NCBI GenBank assembly: GCA_963169105.1
Contig: OY720635.1
Coordinates: 157,929,645 to 157,993,644, forward strand
Source of the DNA: Ceriagrion tenellum
Taxonomy: Eukaryota; Arthropoda; Insecta; Odonata; Coenagrionidae
Direction: 5' to 3'
Length of the DNA stretch: 64,000 bases
A program made the position numbers and the translations under genes. A model generated the notes under the pieces. That model ran no database searches. It was given only the letters and a program-made list of their open reading frames with translations, and had not been told where the DNA came from. The stretch's first letter is position 1; every line of letters begins with the position of its first letter. Shown here piece after piece: positions 23,563 through 35,124 of the stretch.

Positions 23563-25320
23563 TACGGAGCGACTGTTTTTGATGTGGAATACATTCTTGT
23601 GTGCGTTGTCACGTCCATATTTACACGAACTCCTGCGCACGCACTATATTTTACGTTGTATTGGGGGCAAAATGTTGCACGTGTGGGCGCCGCTTTTAGA
23701 GTATTCCCACGAATAAACAAATACGCTTAAATTAATTCTGGTCCAAGAATTTTTTTCCGACTTAATCAAAAAGTATTGTTAAAAATGTGCACCCATTGGC
23801 CCTCGATTACCATTCCATCCACCTTAAACGATCGCTATAGAAAAATTTCGAACGATTTACTCCCACGGACGACAGAGTTAATTTCTTAGACTCTTAACAC
23901 GGTTGTCTCTATCAATAAGGCAAGAAAAGGTATTGAGGCGCCATTTAACTTTATCATTAGAGCCAATTCCGCCATAATCGTCAGCACAGTTTAGACATCG
24001 CCCCTGTTTACATTTCCGCCGGTGGCGTTTTATTTACACCGAATCTATGTTGAAATCCACAGGTAATGTTTTTTAAAAGGTCAGCCACGCCCACTCGGCA
24101 CCAAGTTCTCCCCATGCATTCTTGCTTCACCTTCACCCTGAAGCGTTCACGAAAATGCCTTCTCCATTTCATTTTTACCTCCTCGGTCTCTCCATGTTCT
24201 ATTTAATTTTAAGTTTGAAATAGTCTCCCTTGTAACGTTTCGGATTTTTTCCTGTAACAAACATACGTCGTTTAATACTTTCTCGTTTCATTTATTATGA
24301 TATTTTATTAAATTGTATCACGATATGGTAGTTATCTTCTCTTTATTATTTAAAATGTTCTTACTATTTTAGCTGATTGTTGAATTTTAATCTTTTTGTG
24401 AGGGAGTTATGGGGTTGTTGATTGGAAGTGGGGGGATTGTTGAGGATTTGAGAGAAAAGGTCGGAGGTGTTAAGGCGATTATTCCAAAAGAAGATTGTAT
24501 TAATGGAAAATAAAGAATTTATTGAGTAAACAAAGGCCCCACTTTTAACGCTACCTTATCAACGGCTTAATTGGTCAACATGCGGTATTTTACCTCACAT
24601 CGCGAATGGTTAAATAATGGGGGCTGCGTGAGAGGCTCAGAGTATGAAGCCGCTCTCTTTCTCGCATTCCGTTTCATTCGCGACGGGAGCGTTGGAGCAG
24701 AAGGAACCGGCCAACTTACCTACGTCTCCCCACACGGGACAGCGGCGAGGCGAGACACGCGGATGGCATTTGCGGAAGGAAGGTAAGCCTATTCTAATCT
24801 TCTACGCGTTCCACCGCGAAGATGGGAACTTCAACTAAGAACTCACCTTAAATATAATGACAATTAACGAATCGTCCGAAAATCGCTAATGTCGAATATA
24901 TTCGTCCAATCTGGAAACGAGTAAGCAAACACGTATTTCTTGATGCAATCAATAAAGTTCGGGATAAAGAGTGCGGAAGGATGGAAACTATTAGCCAATC
25001 TGTGGTCACCTGAGCTCCCACGACAGGACACAAGTCATCAAAATATAAGGCGTCCAGGTTTTAATGTTTATGGCCCTGATTGTGATAAGGGAGATGTTTA
25101 TTGAAACGTTGGAGAAGTGGCAATATTAAACAGTCGTGTTACTCGTGAAGAGTTTGCGCACATTATTCGCCGGTAAAGAATAAGGTCTTATATCGAGGAA
25201 CATAATTTTTCCAACCCTGACTGTAGAAATCGTTCATTATTTATCGATTTAAGATACTGATTCCGGCGTAACTCAGTGAAAATCTGTTATGTTCTTCATT
25301 GTGAATAGGTAACTTGGTGT
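23563..25320. other. No gene seen
   Basis: Mixed unique sequence. Frames at 24571-24838 are short and unrecognised. Confidence 0.45.
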
Positions 25321-25910
25321 GATTCCACACTTCATTTTCTCTCACCGACCCAGGTTTCGGCACATCATCCCATTTTTAAGGTACATATTTTAGGGAGGTT
25401 AGCCCTTGTAATTGTAAGGAATAGTGGGTGGGGCTTGGCTAAAGAGATTTTGAATTGAAAGAAGCAATCATGAATTTACAATATACCGTAAACCAACATT
25501 CACTGACGTCGTCGTTCCATACAGATTGAATTATCACTATGCTCCCAAAATGAGTACGTTTGAAAAGAAAATTTCAACCGAGAGTTGAACACAACCAAGT
25601 ATATTGTGCAGCGAGATGAATTCGACCCTAAAACCATAGATAGGTTTTTTAGAACGTTCTAGAACGACGAAAGAGAGCTGTCAGCAAACTTCCCCTCAAA
25701 AAAAGGACAAGTTATCTCACTGACGCAAGCTACCTTTCATTCCTAACATCCCTTTTAAACCGTGTAAAATAATCACGAATGACAAAGCCAGAGTGGCATT
25801 TTACACCCCAATGACAGTGGGCAAAATTCTTTTCAACTTCTAAGACAAATGCTGTGTTTCCAAACAAAGCGGCGTGTAAAAGTTAAAGTACAACGATTGT
25901 GCAACAAAGT

Positions 25911-26006
25911 AAATACATCGGCCAGACTGGAAAGAGCTTCAAAACCAGAATGGAAGAACATAGACATTGTTATTTAAACCACCACTATTCCTCTGGAGCT
26001 TTTAGC
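25911..26006 (+). pseudogene. GIY-YIG endonuclease fragment of a Penelope-like element
   Basis: About 32 codons contain the YIG signature followed by QTGKSFKTRMEEH, with the conserved Arg and Glu-His spacing of Penelope GIY-YIG domains. It is a short remnant without the rest of the domain. Confidence 0.65.
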
Positions 26007-26039
26007 ATTCCAATAGAACTGAGATAGATCTGCCAAATG

Positions 26040-26420
26040 TTTTGTATGGAGTGTGGTGACTTACGGCAGCGAAACATGGACAGTCTAAAGAAAGATGAAA
26101 AGTACTGAGAAAGTTTCGAAATGTGGTTGTGGAGAAAAATGCTCAAGGTGAAGTGGACGGATGGATTGAGAAATGAGGAAGTATACTAATGACAATAGGA
26201 GAAGAAAGAAAACTGCTGAGGGAAATCAAAAAGAGGAAGACAGCTTGGATGGGACGCCAATATTACGCCAAAATTGTCTCTTTAGAATAATTATTGAAGG
26301 AAAAATAGAAGGAAAGCGAGGAAGGGGAAGAAGAAGAACGGGAATGCTCGTTGTTTTTCACACAAAACCGTCCATGGCCTGTCCCCCGAACCCCTTCTTC
26401 CCACAGCCAGTGACGCCTTT
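26040..26420 (+). mobile_element. RTE-type LINE C-terminal fragment
   Basis: The + strand, in shifting frames, reads TYGSETWTV, MWLWRKMLKVKWTDGLRNEE-like, then GEERKLLREIKKRKTAWMG and EGKIEGKRGRGRRRTG. These are the characteristic closing motifs of RTE-type ORFs. It contains stops and frameshifts. Confidence 0.6.
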
Positions 26421-26732
26421 CTCGTCAGCCAAACACCACCCACTATTTCTCAGAATTATATATAAGAGCAAACCTCCCTAAAAATATGTATCCTTGAAAA
26501 TGGCATGATATCCCGAAACCAGGGTCGGCGAGAGAAAATAAAGTGTGGAATCGGACTGAGTCAACTTTTTTCATTACGAAGAATATTATTTGTCGCTTTA
26601 TTTTGACCATGTATTTTCATTGTGTGTAACATTTGATTCTAACGTTGCTCCGTTGAGTGAGAGATTATTGAGTTGTTAATTACTTGACTGCTTTAACTGC
26701 TGAGACGCGTTTTAAGTATTGTGTCATACGCT

Positions 26733-27311
26733 TTAAGGTAGTTTGAGCGAAATACCATTTTACTTAGACATCAACGAATTAGATCTCATTTTAAAGAAAA
26801 ATATCTCAACCTTCTAATGACACAAAAATTTCAACCCCTCACAACATTACATTCGGAGCCATTAATTTATAAATACCAGCCCTTTTACGTGGGGAATATT
26901 CTGTGTATGCACTCTTGATAGGCATTATTTACAAAATGAGGAATTTCTAACACTTAGGTGTCGTAAAAATAACTGACAGCGTGTTGTTTATGTGTTTTAT
27001 CAACTATTTTTTAAAATTAATCATACTGTCACCGCAGTAAATTCTTCGGGATATCAAAAAGCCTTCCGTTTTGAAGGAGTTTCAAACGTGCCGAGTGAAA
27101 AAAATGAGCCAAGTTAAAGACTTATTTAGATATTTTCATTTAATTACTTACCTTTTCTGTCATATAAAACTATATTGTTGAACCATTAATAATGCAATAT
27201 TTAATTGCTGTGTCCTACAGCTGGTGAAATTAAAACTCATAATTCCATGTATGACAATTCGAACATGGTCTCTATTATGACTAGGGAACTATCTCGCTCG
27301 GACTACCTTAA
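26733..27311. mobile_element. TTAA MITE family 1, copy A
   Basis: It starts TTAAGGTAGTTTGAGCGAAA and ends CGCTCGGACTACCTTAA, so it has about 20-base imperfect terminal inverted repeats with TTAA at both edges. It is 579 bp with no transposase frame. Copy B (27960-28514) is the same element reversed, and copy C is at 33951-35122. TTAA ends are usual for piggyBac-type targets, but the superfamily is inferred only from that. Confidence 0.72.
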
Positions 27312-27959
27312 ATAGGGATGATTGTCGTTTTCATTTCATTTGGCCCATTTAACGATGCCTCAACCATGGAAATGTTTTTGTCGCACATTAATTGGCACCG
27401 TTTTCGTTGCACAAAAAGTAATTTTGAACCGTAGCCGAGCGTAATGGAGTAACTTACGAAAGAGTCTGATTGGTAAAGCCGAACGGGAGGAGGAAGTCTT
27501 TTTGTACAAGCCATACAGGGCAATAGGGGAAATTTTCATTTCCATATCATTGGATCCCTTCCGCGGGGGCATTCGATATGCCCTCGGGTCTTTCCGAGCG
27601 TCGATGGTGACAAGCTTTTGACTTGACTTGACTCTCAAGGACACGATTATTTCACATAGGCCTATTCAAAAGTTGACATTTGCAAGATATGTTACTCGTC
27701 AAAACCACGAATTTTCCGAGATGCGAGCCTTTTCGTCATTACTGAATAAGGCCCCTGAACAGGACTATGAATTCACTGAATGAATATCCTCCCTCTCGCA
27801 CCATTCGCACAAACGTGCCGATAATTATAGCCAAACTTGATGGCACTACTCGGGGCATGCGTGTCGTCTTGGAGGGGGAATATCATGTGGAAGAGGTGGG
27901 CTTAGGGAAGGAGGGGAGGAGATATCACATGATGGTCAATGCTGCCAATATTACCGCAC
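27312..27959. other. Unique 648-bp segment between inverted MITE copies A and B
   Basis: No similarity to the flanking MITEs or to other parts of the window. Short frames here (27360-27644 -, 27767-27982 +) are not recognised. It may be ordinary host DNA trapped between two insertions, or the interior of a larger element. Confidence 0.45.
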
Positions 27960-28514
27960 TTAAGGTAGTCCGAGCGAGATAGTTCCCTAGTCATAATAAA
28001 GACCATATACGATTTATACTTTTTAATGTCACCAGCTGTAGGACATATGAATTAAATATTGCATTATTAATTGTGCAATAATATAGATTTATATGACATA
28101 AATTAAGTAATTATATGAAAATATCTAAATAAGCCTTTAACTTGACTCATTTTTTTCGCGCGATAAGTTTGAAACTCCTTCAAAACGGAAAGTTTTTTGT
28201 GATACCCAAGAACCTACTATGGTGACAATGTGATTAATTGTCAAAAATAGTTGATAGAACACACGAACAACACGCTGTCACTTATTTTTACGACACTTAA
28301 GTGTTAATAAATTCCTCATTTTGTAAATAATGTCTCTCAAGAGTGCATACACATAACATGTCCCATGTAAAAGGGCATATTTTGGCAAGTAACTCAGAAA
28401 ATAATGAGGTAAGGGGTTGAATTTTTGGTGTCATTAGAAGGGTGAGATATTTTTTTAATGAGACCAAATAATTTGATTTCTAGGTAAAATGATATTTCGC
28501 TCAAACTACCTTAA
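27960..28514. mobile_element. TTAA MITE family 1, copy B (reverse of copy A)
   Basis: It starts TTAAGGTAGTCCGAGCGAGA and ends TTTCGCTCAAACTACCTTAA. Over about 555 bp it is the reverse complement of copy A with modest divergence and small indels. Confidence 0.72.
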
Positions 28515-28725
28515 CTCCGTGAGGGCGTGAAAGTGTCATTTTCGCGTTCTTGACCATGTTTACCATAAAAACGAAGCTGTATTAGAATAATTTAAATAAA
28601 AAACAAAGTTTCTCTGGCTTTCTGTCCGCAAATCCACTTGCCGTTAGGGGTGCACGTATCAACTTCGTTTTATTCGCTTCGTTCTTTTTTTGTATAGTTA
28701 AATTAGAAATACAGGGCGGACAATT

Positions 28726-28906
28726 GAAGAGAATGGTATTCCTGGTGTTCTTCCGCGTCTGTCCATTTTTATGGACAACGTTTCGCCAGCGTTCCAGCTG
28801 TCTTCTTCAACTTCAGCGGACCTAAGGGAGCCAGCTGGAACGCTGGCGAAACGTTGTTCATAAAAATGGATAGACGCGGGAGAAGACCCGGAATACTATT
28901 CTCTTC
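28726..28906. repeat. 75-bp inverted repeat (foldback) with 31-bp loop
   Basis: Arms 28726-28800 and 28832-28906 match at almost every position. Each arm contains CCAGCGTTCCAGCTG and the reverse of GCGAAACGTTGTCC, the latter resembling the catalytic 3' half of hammerhead ribozymes found in Penelope-type repeats. No coding sequence is present. Confidence 0.82.
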
Positions 28907-28989
28907 ATCTCAAAGACTCCGCGGAAGCCTTCGCGGGAACAAGGCGTACAAAGTCGAGACGAACGCCAAACGAGAGAAAAAATATATTT

Positions 28990-30120
28990 TTTTAAAATTC
29001 TTAAGCCGTGTTTGCGCGATGCACGCACTCGCGCGAGTAGACGCATAAACACATTCTCCATTACAATTGCATCGTGTAAACTCACAAAATTGCGCAAATG
29101 CGTGAACTAACTCGTGGCCATAAAATGGCCCCTTTTCTAATTTGGAGCATTTTTTCACGCTTCTGTTCAGCCACGTACTTGCACGGGAATATGCGTCAAT
29201 TACACACGCAAATGTGGAAACTCCTTTAGGTGAATTGTTTATTCCTTTCAAATTCGTGAAACTATGGAAAAAAATCGTTAAAGTGCTCAGATTACGCGTT
29301 TTTGCTGAACCGTCCCTTTGATGACCGACAGTCTGGTTGAAACTGAGCCTCATATGAGCATACTTGTATATTGGGATTAAGGCCCATAACAATTCAATGT
29401 TAAGTAGCTTTCATCACACGGGAAGCATTTCTGATAAAGGTACACTTCTCAAATGGAGAGATTGAGTTTAGTTGGAACATAGCAGTTGGACGGAAGTATT
29501 TTGTAGGGTTAGTGTATCTAATATGAGATTACAGACGACTCGGGATTGTTCGTTGTAAACTTGAAATTTTGAATGACTCCACCTAACTAAATCATTGGAT
29601 ATTCGTGTCATCGGGCTATCGACTCTTAACAATGCCTTTTTAATACGGGGAATCGATATTTTTCCGGGTATAAACATTACAGTCAAAGAGTTAAAAATGA
29701 TGAAATTCACATATCTTGCGCTTTATGAAATACCTCTGCAAATAAATGATAGTTATCTTTCCATGTATTAAATCAGACTCCGTCTTGCTTGACAGTGGGG
29801 TTACACTAATACATTAATATTGTTCGCGCCCAGCCGGGAAATCTTAATTAAACACTCAGTTTATAAGCTTTAAGGAGCTAGAAAGTAGATGTCAATAGTA
29901 GATTTTACGATTGGATTGGACAATCAAGATTTTTGCGACTTTTGGAACCTAGGCAGTAAAACACGGAAGCTACTTTACGCCTTAATGCTTGGCCAGTTCT
30001 CAAGAGATGGACGCCTGCACTGAAAATATCCTCAGTACAAATGTCACAGTGTATCCGGACTACTTAAATCTTTCCTTCAATCACTGTATCGATACATGTC
30101 CAGCGGAAAATGTGCGCGTG
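28990..30120. other. No gene seen
   Basis: Frames at 28910-29392 (-) and 29468-29710 (-) are unrecognised. CpG-rich short palindromes occur at 29000-29110 (for example GCACTCGCGCGAGT). Confidence 0.4.
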
Positions 30121-30129
30121 TATCGTAAC

Positions 30130-30611
30130 TAGAGCTGTGCGAATGCTTCGAAATCGATTCAAATCAGGCTTAATCCGATTCAATTCGCCTGCGAATCGGG
30201 AAGCTTCAAAATCGAATGATTTGAAATATTAGAATCTGATAGATTCGTCTTCGAATCGTTGCATGCACTCAAACATGGCGCTCATTCCAAAAATGGTGCG
30301 CCGTCCGTTTAGACGATGTTTTCCTCACGCGAAACGATAATTTAAACGACCACATGATATTCTGTGCTATTCTTTGTGATATACATATAATTATCTGTTC
30401 TATACATATATATTAGCTAATTTAAGGCCCTAAAATATTGTGAAAATCTTTATTACTTTAACTGCGCATAAGCTTTTGCATTTTATATAGATTCGAATTC
30501 GATTCGCTACCAAAGTTTAAAAAAAGTTCGTTTCGATGCGATTCGAAATATCTTTTGAGAGATTCGATTCGGTTCGATTCGAAATGAAAATCCCTGATTC
30601 GCACAGCACTA
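30130..30611. mobile_element. hAT-type MITE with TIR TAGAGCTGTGCGAAT
   Basis: The left end is TAGAGCTGTGCGAATG and the right end reversed is TAGTGCTGTGCGAATC. The flanking 8-mers ATCGTAAC (30122-30129) and ATCGTGAC (30612-30619) match at 7 of 8 positions. The interior is rich in ATTCGATTCG-type repeats, and no ORF is present. Confidence 0.82.
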
Positions 30612-31005
30612 ATCGTGACACACACCAATAGGTCTCCGGAGCAAAGGGAGCTAATGATTCGAAGGAAATTTGAGCGACGAATAGCCTTTTCTTTATATAA
30701 ACGCTTATCCCCTCGAATTTTTTTCAACGACAACTGAGAAACTTACCGCTTTTTCCATATTGTCGCTCACCCATCCAATGATCAAATTCAAAAACTTCTG
30801 TCGCAGCACTGCGAGAAGCACATTCACTATTCATTTGTCGTTCAATTCTAAGATTGGTTGACTGCAGCCCTCCGTCCTTCCCTATCTAATGCTAGCTCTC
30901 TTACTCTATGGCAGTTCTTCTAATTAACCTTCCTCTTCATTTAATCTACGAATTCATTCCAGAGTCTTCCTCTAGGGATTTTCCCTCAATTTTTCCTTCA
31001 ATTAA

Positions 31006-31372
31006 ATGGACATATATGAAAGGAGTGTGCTTCGTTGGTTTGGCCATGTTGAGACAATGGATGAGAGTTGAATAACGAAACAGATATATAAGAGTGAAAT
31101 GAATGTTGCGAGAGGTAGAGGTAGGCCGAGAAAGTTGTTGTTGAATGTGGTTGAGGAAAGTCTCAGGAGGAGGAATATTAGGAGTCTAAAAAACAGGAGA
31201 GCTTGTATGAAGCAGTGTATGGGAGTAAATGAGGCAAAAGAGGTTTGCAAGGATAGGTCAGTGTAGAGGAAATTATTGAAGCAGAGTTAGGAGTACAAAT
31301 ATGTATTTATGAGTGAAACATTCTGACTATGCCTACCCCGGAAGGGAACGGCGTGATTGGTATGTAGATATG
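31006..31372 (+). mobile_element. LINE family 1, 3' copy 3
   Basis: The + strand reads MDIYERSVLRWFGHVETMDE, then GRGRPRKLLLNVVEES and the same C-terminus as copies 1 and 2, with stops after MDES and KDRSV. The 3' end has the shared terminus GGAACGGCGTGATTGGTATG and a short ATGT tail. A TTAA MITE begins immediately afterwards, at 31375. Confidence 0.8.
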
Positions 31373-31374
31373 TA

Positions 31375-31635
31375 TTAACCCTTTCCGGTCCTGTGATTCC
31401 AAATGGAATCACATCGCTTTCTTGCGTTGAGCGTCGATTTTTTCATATGTATTTCATGTAGAAGATGATATAATCTACGTAAGGTGAAAATATGAGGTGA
31501 GATAATATAAATTCATGAATTGATGAAAGTCATTTGAAAAAATCGACGCTCGACGCAGGATTTCATTTGGAATCACACATTCCATTTAGAATCACGTCGC
31601 TTCCCTGCGTCCGCGTCTGGACCGGAAAGGGTTAA
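31375..31635. mobile_element. TTAA MITE family 2, copy D
   Basis: It begins TTAACCCTTTCCGGTCC and ends GGACCGGAAAGGGTTAA, perfect 17-base terminal inverted repeats including TTAA. Subterminal palindromes GTGATTCCAAATGGAATCAC (31393-31412) and a partner near the right end make the whole element largely self-complementary. A second copy is at 44584-44824. Confidence 0.85.
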
Positions 31636-31639
31636 ATTC

Positions 31640-32510
31640 TTCACGAACCGATTGTACCTCAGAGTGTGCCCAATGCATCTCATTCTTCTCTTCTGAATAG
31701 TGTTCCATATGATCCTATCCTCCTCTTCTCTTCAGTAAACTTCATCACTTCTTATTTTGCCCGTTTATTTGATCTCGGGCATCCTTCTCCAGCAATAGGT
31801 TTCGAAAACTCCTTGTATTTTCTAGCCTGTTTTTCCAATTGTCCATGCTTCTGATCCATGGAGTAGAGTGTCACACTCCACACGAATGTTTTCGCGAACT
31901 GTTTCCTCGTTCATAGTCATATCGTCTTTGAACACAGGAGTAGCCTTTTGACCGTGAACACAAGAGGCTCAAGGGTGGGAAACTATTGAAGGGTTATAAG
32001 GAGTTTTAAAGTCCCACCCACCTTTTATTATCTTATCACGTTAATTGCAATATTTTTGGAAACATTGTATAATCGGTCAACATTTTCTATGGAGTTTAAA
32101 ATAAACTATTACATAGGGTCAATTAGGAGACATTTAAGATCAATAAAATTTCTACAAACATTATTAATATATTTATACTAACTTAATAATCAGAAGAGTA
32201 AAATATCTCAAAGCAACAGTTTTTCCTTGCGCTATGGATGAAATCCACAGGGTCCTTTGGTTTAACAGCGCAATACATCCTCGGCAGTCTTGGAATACGA
32301 AACCCTTTTTCACTCTGGACTCAAGTTTGGTAAACTGTGGCTTCGCTATATCCGCGAAATTTAATTAATCCCCTTAGTTCGCGAAATTTTACCGGACGGA
32401 ATTGCTCTAGTTTTTTGCAAAAATCTTCGGAACTGACCAGCTATGACATGCTCCCTAAAGGTAATCCCGCGGAAAAGGGTTTTAAAAAGTACTTTTGCCT
32501 ACTCGATGCT
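31640..32510. other. No gene seen
   Basis: The + strand at 31640-31930 and its complement resemble degraded LINE C-terminal text, but no motif is secure. The remainder is AT-rich unique sequence. Confidence 0.35.
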
Positions 32511-32511
32511 C

Positions 32512-33497
32512 AAAGCCCGTTTCACACGATACGTGATCCATCAAAAGACGTACTATTACAGCCGGTACTAGATATTGAGGACGGAATCCAGTGTAATTGG
32601 TGCCGTCCTCGAAGATTTCATGCCATCGTTGAACTTGTATATGCGGAGAAGTGGTGTTTTCAATCATATCTCAATGCTTATCTTCTCAGATATCTAAATT
32701 ATTCCATCAATTACCCCAGACGACTGAAAAATCAGTTGGGACATTTTCTTTTGTTTTCTGTTCATTTCGTAGTCTTAAAATGACATATTGCCATGAGGAT
32801 GTACAGGTGGCGCTGATGTTATAAATTGAAGATCGTCTGCAAAGCCAACGCACTGGTGAAAGGCTTCTAGATCCTATTGGGAGATATTAGCAAACAAGTA
32901 TCGCATCAACCATGAAATCAAGGAGCTCAGCCCGTGTGACAGCATTTTTGCTTGTGAGCCAGCATTCTCGTGCTATATAATAAAAAATAAAACTCACGGA
33001 GTATATGGACCAGGCTATTTAATTTGAAGAAAACCGACCAATGTTTCGAATTCTTACGTCATCTTCAAGGGGGTATCATCAAGCTGGAAGACTACACGCT
33101 GCGTCGAAATTTTAGTCGGTTTTCTTTCATGAAATAGTGTGGTTTATACACTTCGGGAGTGTTACCCTTTATTATGGAGGTCACATTAATATGTATCACA
33201 AAGTGATGCCTTCGGTGTGAGCTGATCTGCTCGTTCCAAATCACACCACACGTTCCAAATCACCCCTTTCTTATTATGTAGATACTAACAATCTTGCTGC
33301 ATGTGACCCTATTATCTAGCATATCTCCCTTAAATCTTAAATACCCTACTTGCATGGCAATTGTGCATGTTTGGTGATCTTCACCCCCTGCCACACACCC
33401 TCGTGGTGGCTCGCAGGTATTACGTAGATGTAGATACTAGCTACAGCAAGTGTCCTCAAACTTAATGCTTGATCCAGTATCGTATGAAACGGGCTTT
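32512..33497. mobile_element. Possible 986-bp element with ~29-bp terminal inverted repeats
   Basis: The left end AAAGCCCGTTTCACACGATA matches the reverse complement of the right end, AAAGCCCGTTTCATACGATA, and the match extends about nine bases further. The interior contains a Penelope-type repeat scrap (33030-33095) and a LINE tail (33383-33436), so it has received other insertions. No clear target duplication was seen. A 148-codon frame at 32337-32783 overlaps the left edge and is probably not a gene. Confidence 0.5.
33383..33436 (+). mobile_element. LINE family B 3' tail
   Basis: CACCCCCTGCCACACACCCT, then GTGGCTCGCAGG, ending in TATTACGTAGATGTAGAT. This is the + strand form of the LINE terminus seen at 34109 and 35746. 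Only the last ~54 bases are recognisable. Confidence 0.6.
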
Positions 33498-33950
33498 AAA
33501 CTGATCCCATTGATGTGTTTACATCGAGAAAGGACATATATATTTCATTGCATTAATAATCTGGTCACTTGTGGAAAAATATGTCCCCTTACCGATTTGA
33601 ACAACAAAATTTTACCTTTCCGCGCTGTTTTTCTCGCAAATTGAACTTAAAATTACGGAGTGGTTCTCGGGAGAATCGAAAAAAATGCGAGAATAAGTAG
33701 TATTTTGACCATCTATTGTAAATTCCATTTACCTAAAAAAACTGTTATTAAGAAGCAAAAACTCTGTGTAAATTTATATATAGTAAAATATATACATTTT
33801 ACTATCTCATTTTTTGAGTTTATAGGTACTTACGGCGATAATCGAAGTCAGCATTTGGAAATTACGCAGGAATAGCGCTGCAGTCGATGTACACGGCTAT
33901 GGAAAGTGTCAATCAAAAATATTCGTTGAATTATTGGCATTTTTCATGTT

Positions 33951-35122
33951 TTAAGGGAGTTTGAGCGAAATATCAATTTACCTTGAAATCAATGAATTTA
34001 GTCTCATTTTAAAGAAAATTATATCACCCTTCCATTGACATAAAAAATTCAACACCTTACCACATTACTTTCCGAGATATTTTCCATAAAATATCATCCG
34101 TTTTACATCTACATCTACATCTACATCTACGTCATACCCTGCAAGCCACCCAAAGGGTGTGTGGCAGGGGGTGCTTTCGCACCAGGCATGCATGAATGAT
34201 ATGGTAGATTACCGACATTACATTAAAGCCCGCGTACCACACATGCAAAGCGCCAATTACTAATCTAATACCCAAGAAACATTCTATCTCCAATCGTTCT
34301 AACATGCAAGGGATACAAAGACTACTACTACAGATTCAAAATATCATGCATAAATAAGAACATCATTATTTACATCATGCATAAATAAGAAAGAGGAGAA
34401 TATAATGAGAAAGATTAACTGCCTGCCTATTGTCAATACTCGAACTATTCATGACGACGATCACAGCTGTTATGGTCCCGAATGGTACGCGGAAAAAATG
34501 ACATTTTATACCTATCGGTTCTACAATCTAGCTCTCTAATTTTATTGGCGCGATCTAATCTGCCGTAGTACGAAGGGGTTAATAGTATGTTTTTTACGTC
34601 GTCAGTAAAATGATTTTCCTGAAATTTATTTAGGAGGTTAAGCCTATAATTTAATCTACGCTGTGATAGCGATTCCCATCCTAATTCTTCTAACAGTCCA
34701 GAACAGTCCAGTTTACATGGGAAATGGTACGTGTATATATGCACTCCAGAGAGACCTTATTTAACAAATTAGGAATTTGTAACACCTCGTCAAAACATCA
34801 ACAATGTGTAACTTGCATGTTTTCTCAACTATTTTTGAAAATGGATCATATTGTTACCGCAGTAAATTCTTCGGGATCACAATATACCTTCCGTTTTGAT
34901 GAAGTTTCAAACGTAACGCGTGAAAAGAAATGAGTCAAGTTATAGACTTATTTAGATATTTTCATTTGATAACTTACAATTTCTGTCATGTATAACTGTA
35001 TTATTGCCCCATTTATAATGCAATATTTAATTCGTGGGTCTCACAGTTGGTGAAATTAAAAGGTATAATTCGAATATGGTCTCTATAATGATTAGGGAAC
35101 TATCTCGCTCGCACTACATTAA
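33951..35122. mobile_element. TTAA MITE family 1, copy C, interrupted by a LINE
   Basis: It begins TTAAGGGAGTTTGAGCGAAA and ends CTCGCACTACATTAA, in the same orientation as copy A. A LINE B insertion (34109-34711) splits it. Removing that leaves about 560 bp, matching copies A and B. The MITE is therefore older than that LINE insertion. Confidence 0.75.
34109..34711 (-). mobile_element. LINE family B (L2/CR1-like) insertion with TTTACAT target duplication
   Basis: On the - strand it encodes LLEELGWESLSQRRLNYRLN, then LTPSYYGRLDRANKIREL and FFPRTIRDHN, the closing segment of an L2/CR1-type RT ORF. A 3' terminus of GTGTGTGGCAGGGGGTG type and a (CTACAT)n tail follow. TTTACAT occurs at both edges (34102-34108 and 34712-34718), in line with a short target duplication in the host MITE. 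It is 5'-truncated. Confidence 0.82.
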
Positions 35123-35124
35123 TT

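Larger units (their letters stand above)
25321..26552. mobile_element. Penelope-like remnant 1 with inverted pseudo-LTRs
   Basis: Segments 25321-25440 and 26427-26552 are about 120-base inverted repeats of each other, from GATTCCACAC inward to AGCCAAGCCCCACCC. Between them the + strand encodes a GIY-YIG-like endonuclease block (25911-26006) with KYIGQTGKSFKTRMEEHRHC, typical of the C-terminal domain of Penelope-like elements. An RTE-type LINE tail (about 26040-26400, with TYGSETWTV and EGKIEGKRGRGRRRTGML) lies next to it, so the interior is a patchwork. Reverse transcriptase is lost. Confidence 0.68.

Noticed and set aside
32337..32783. 148-aa frame with some complexity
   Set aside because: It crosses the putative element border at 32512, and no domain or splice-compatible neighbours were seen.
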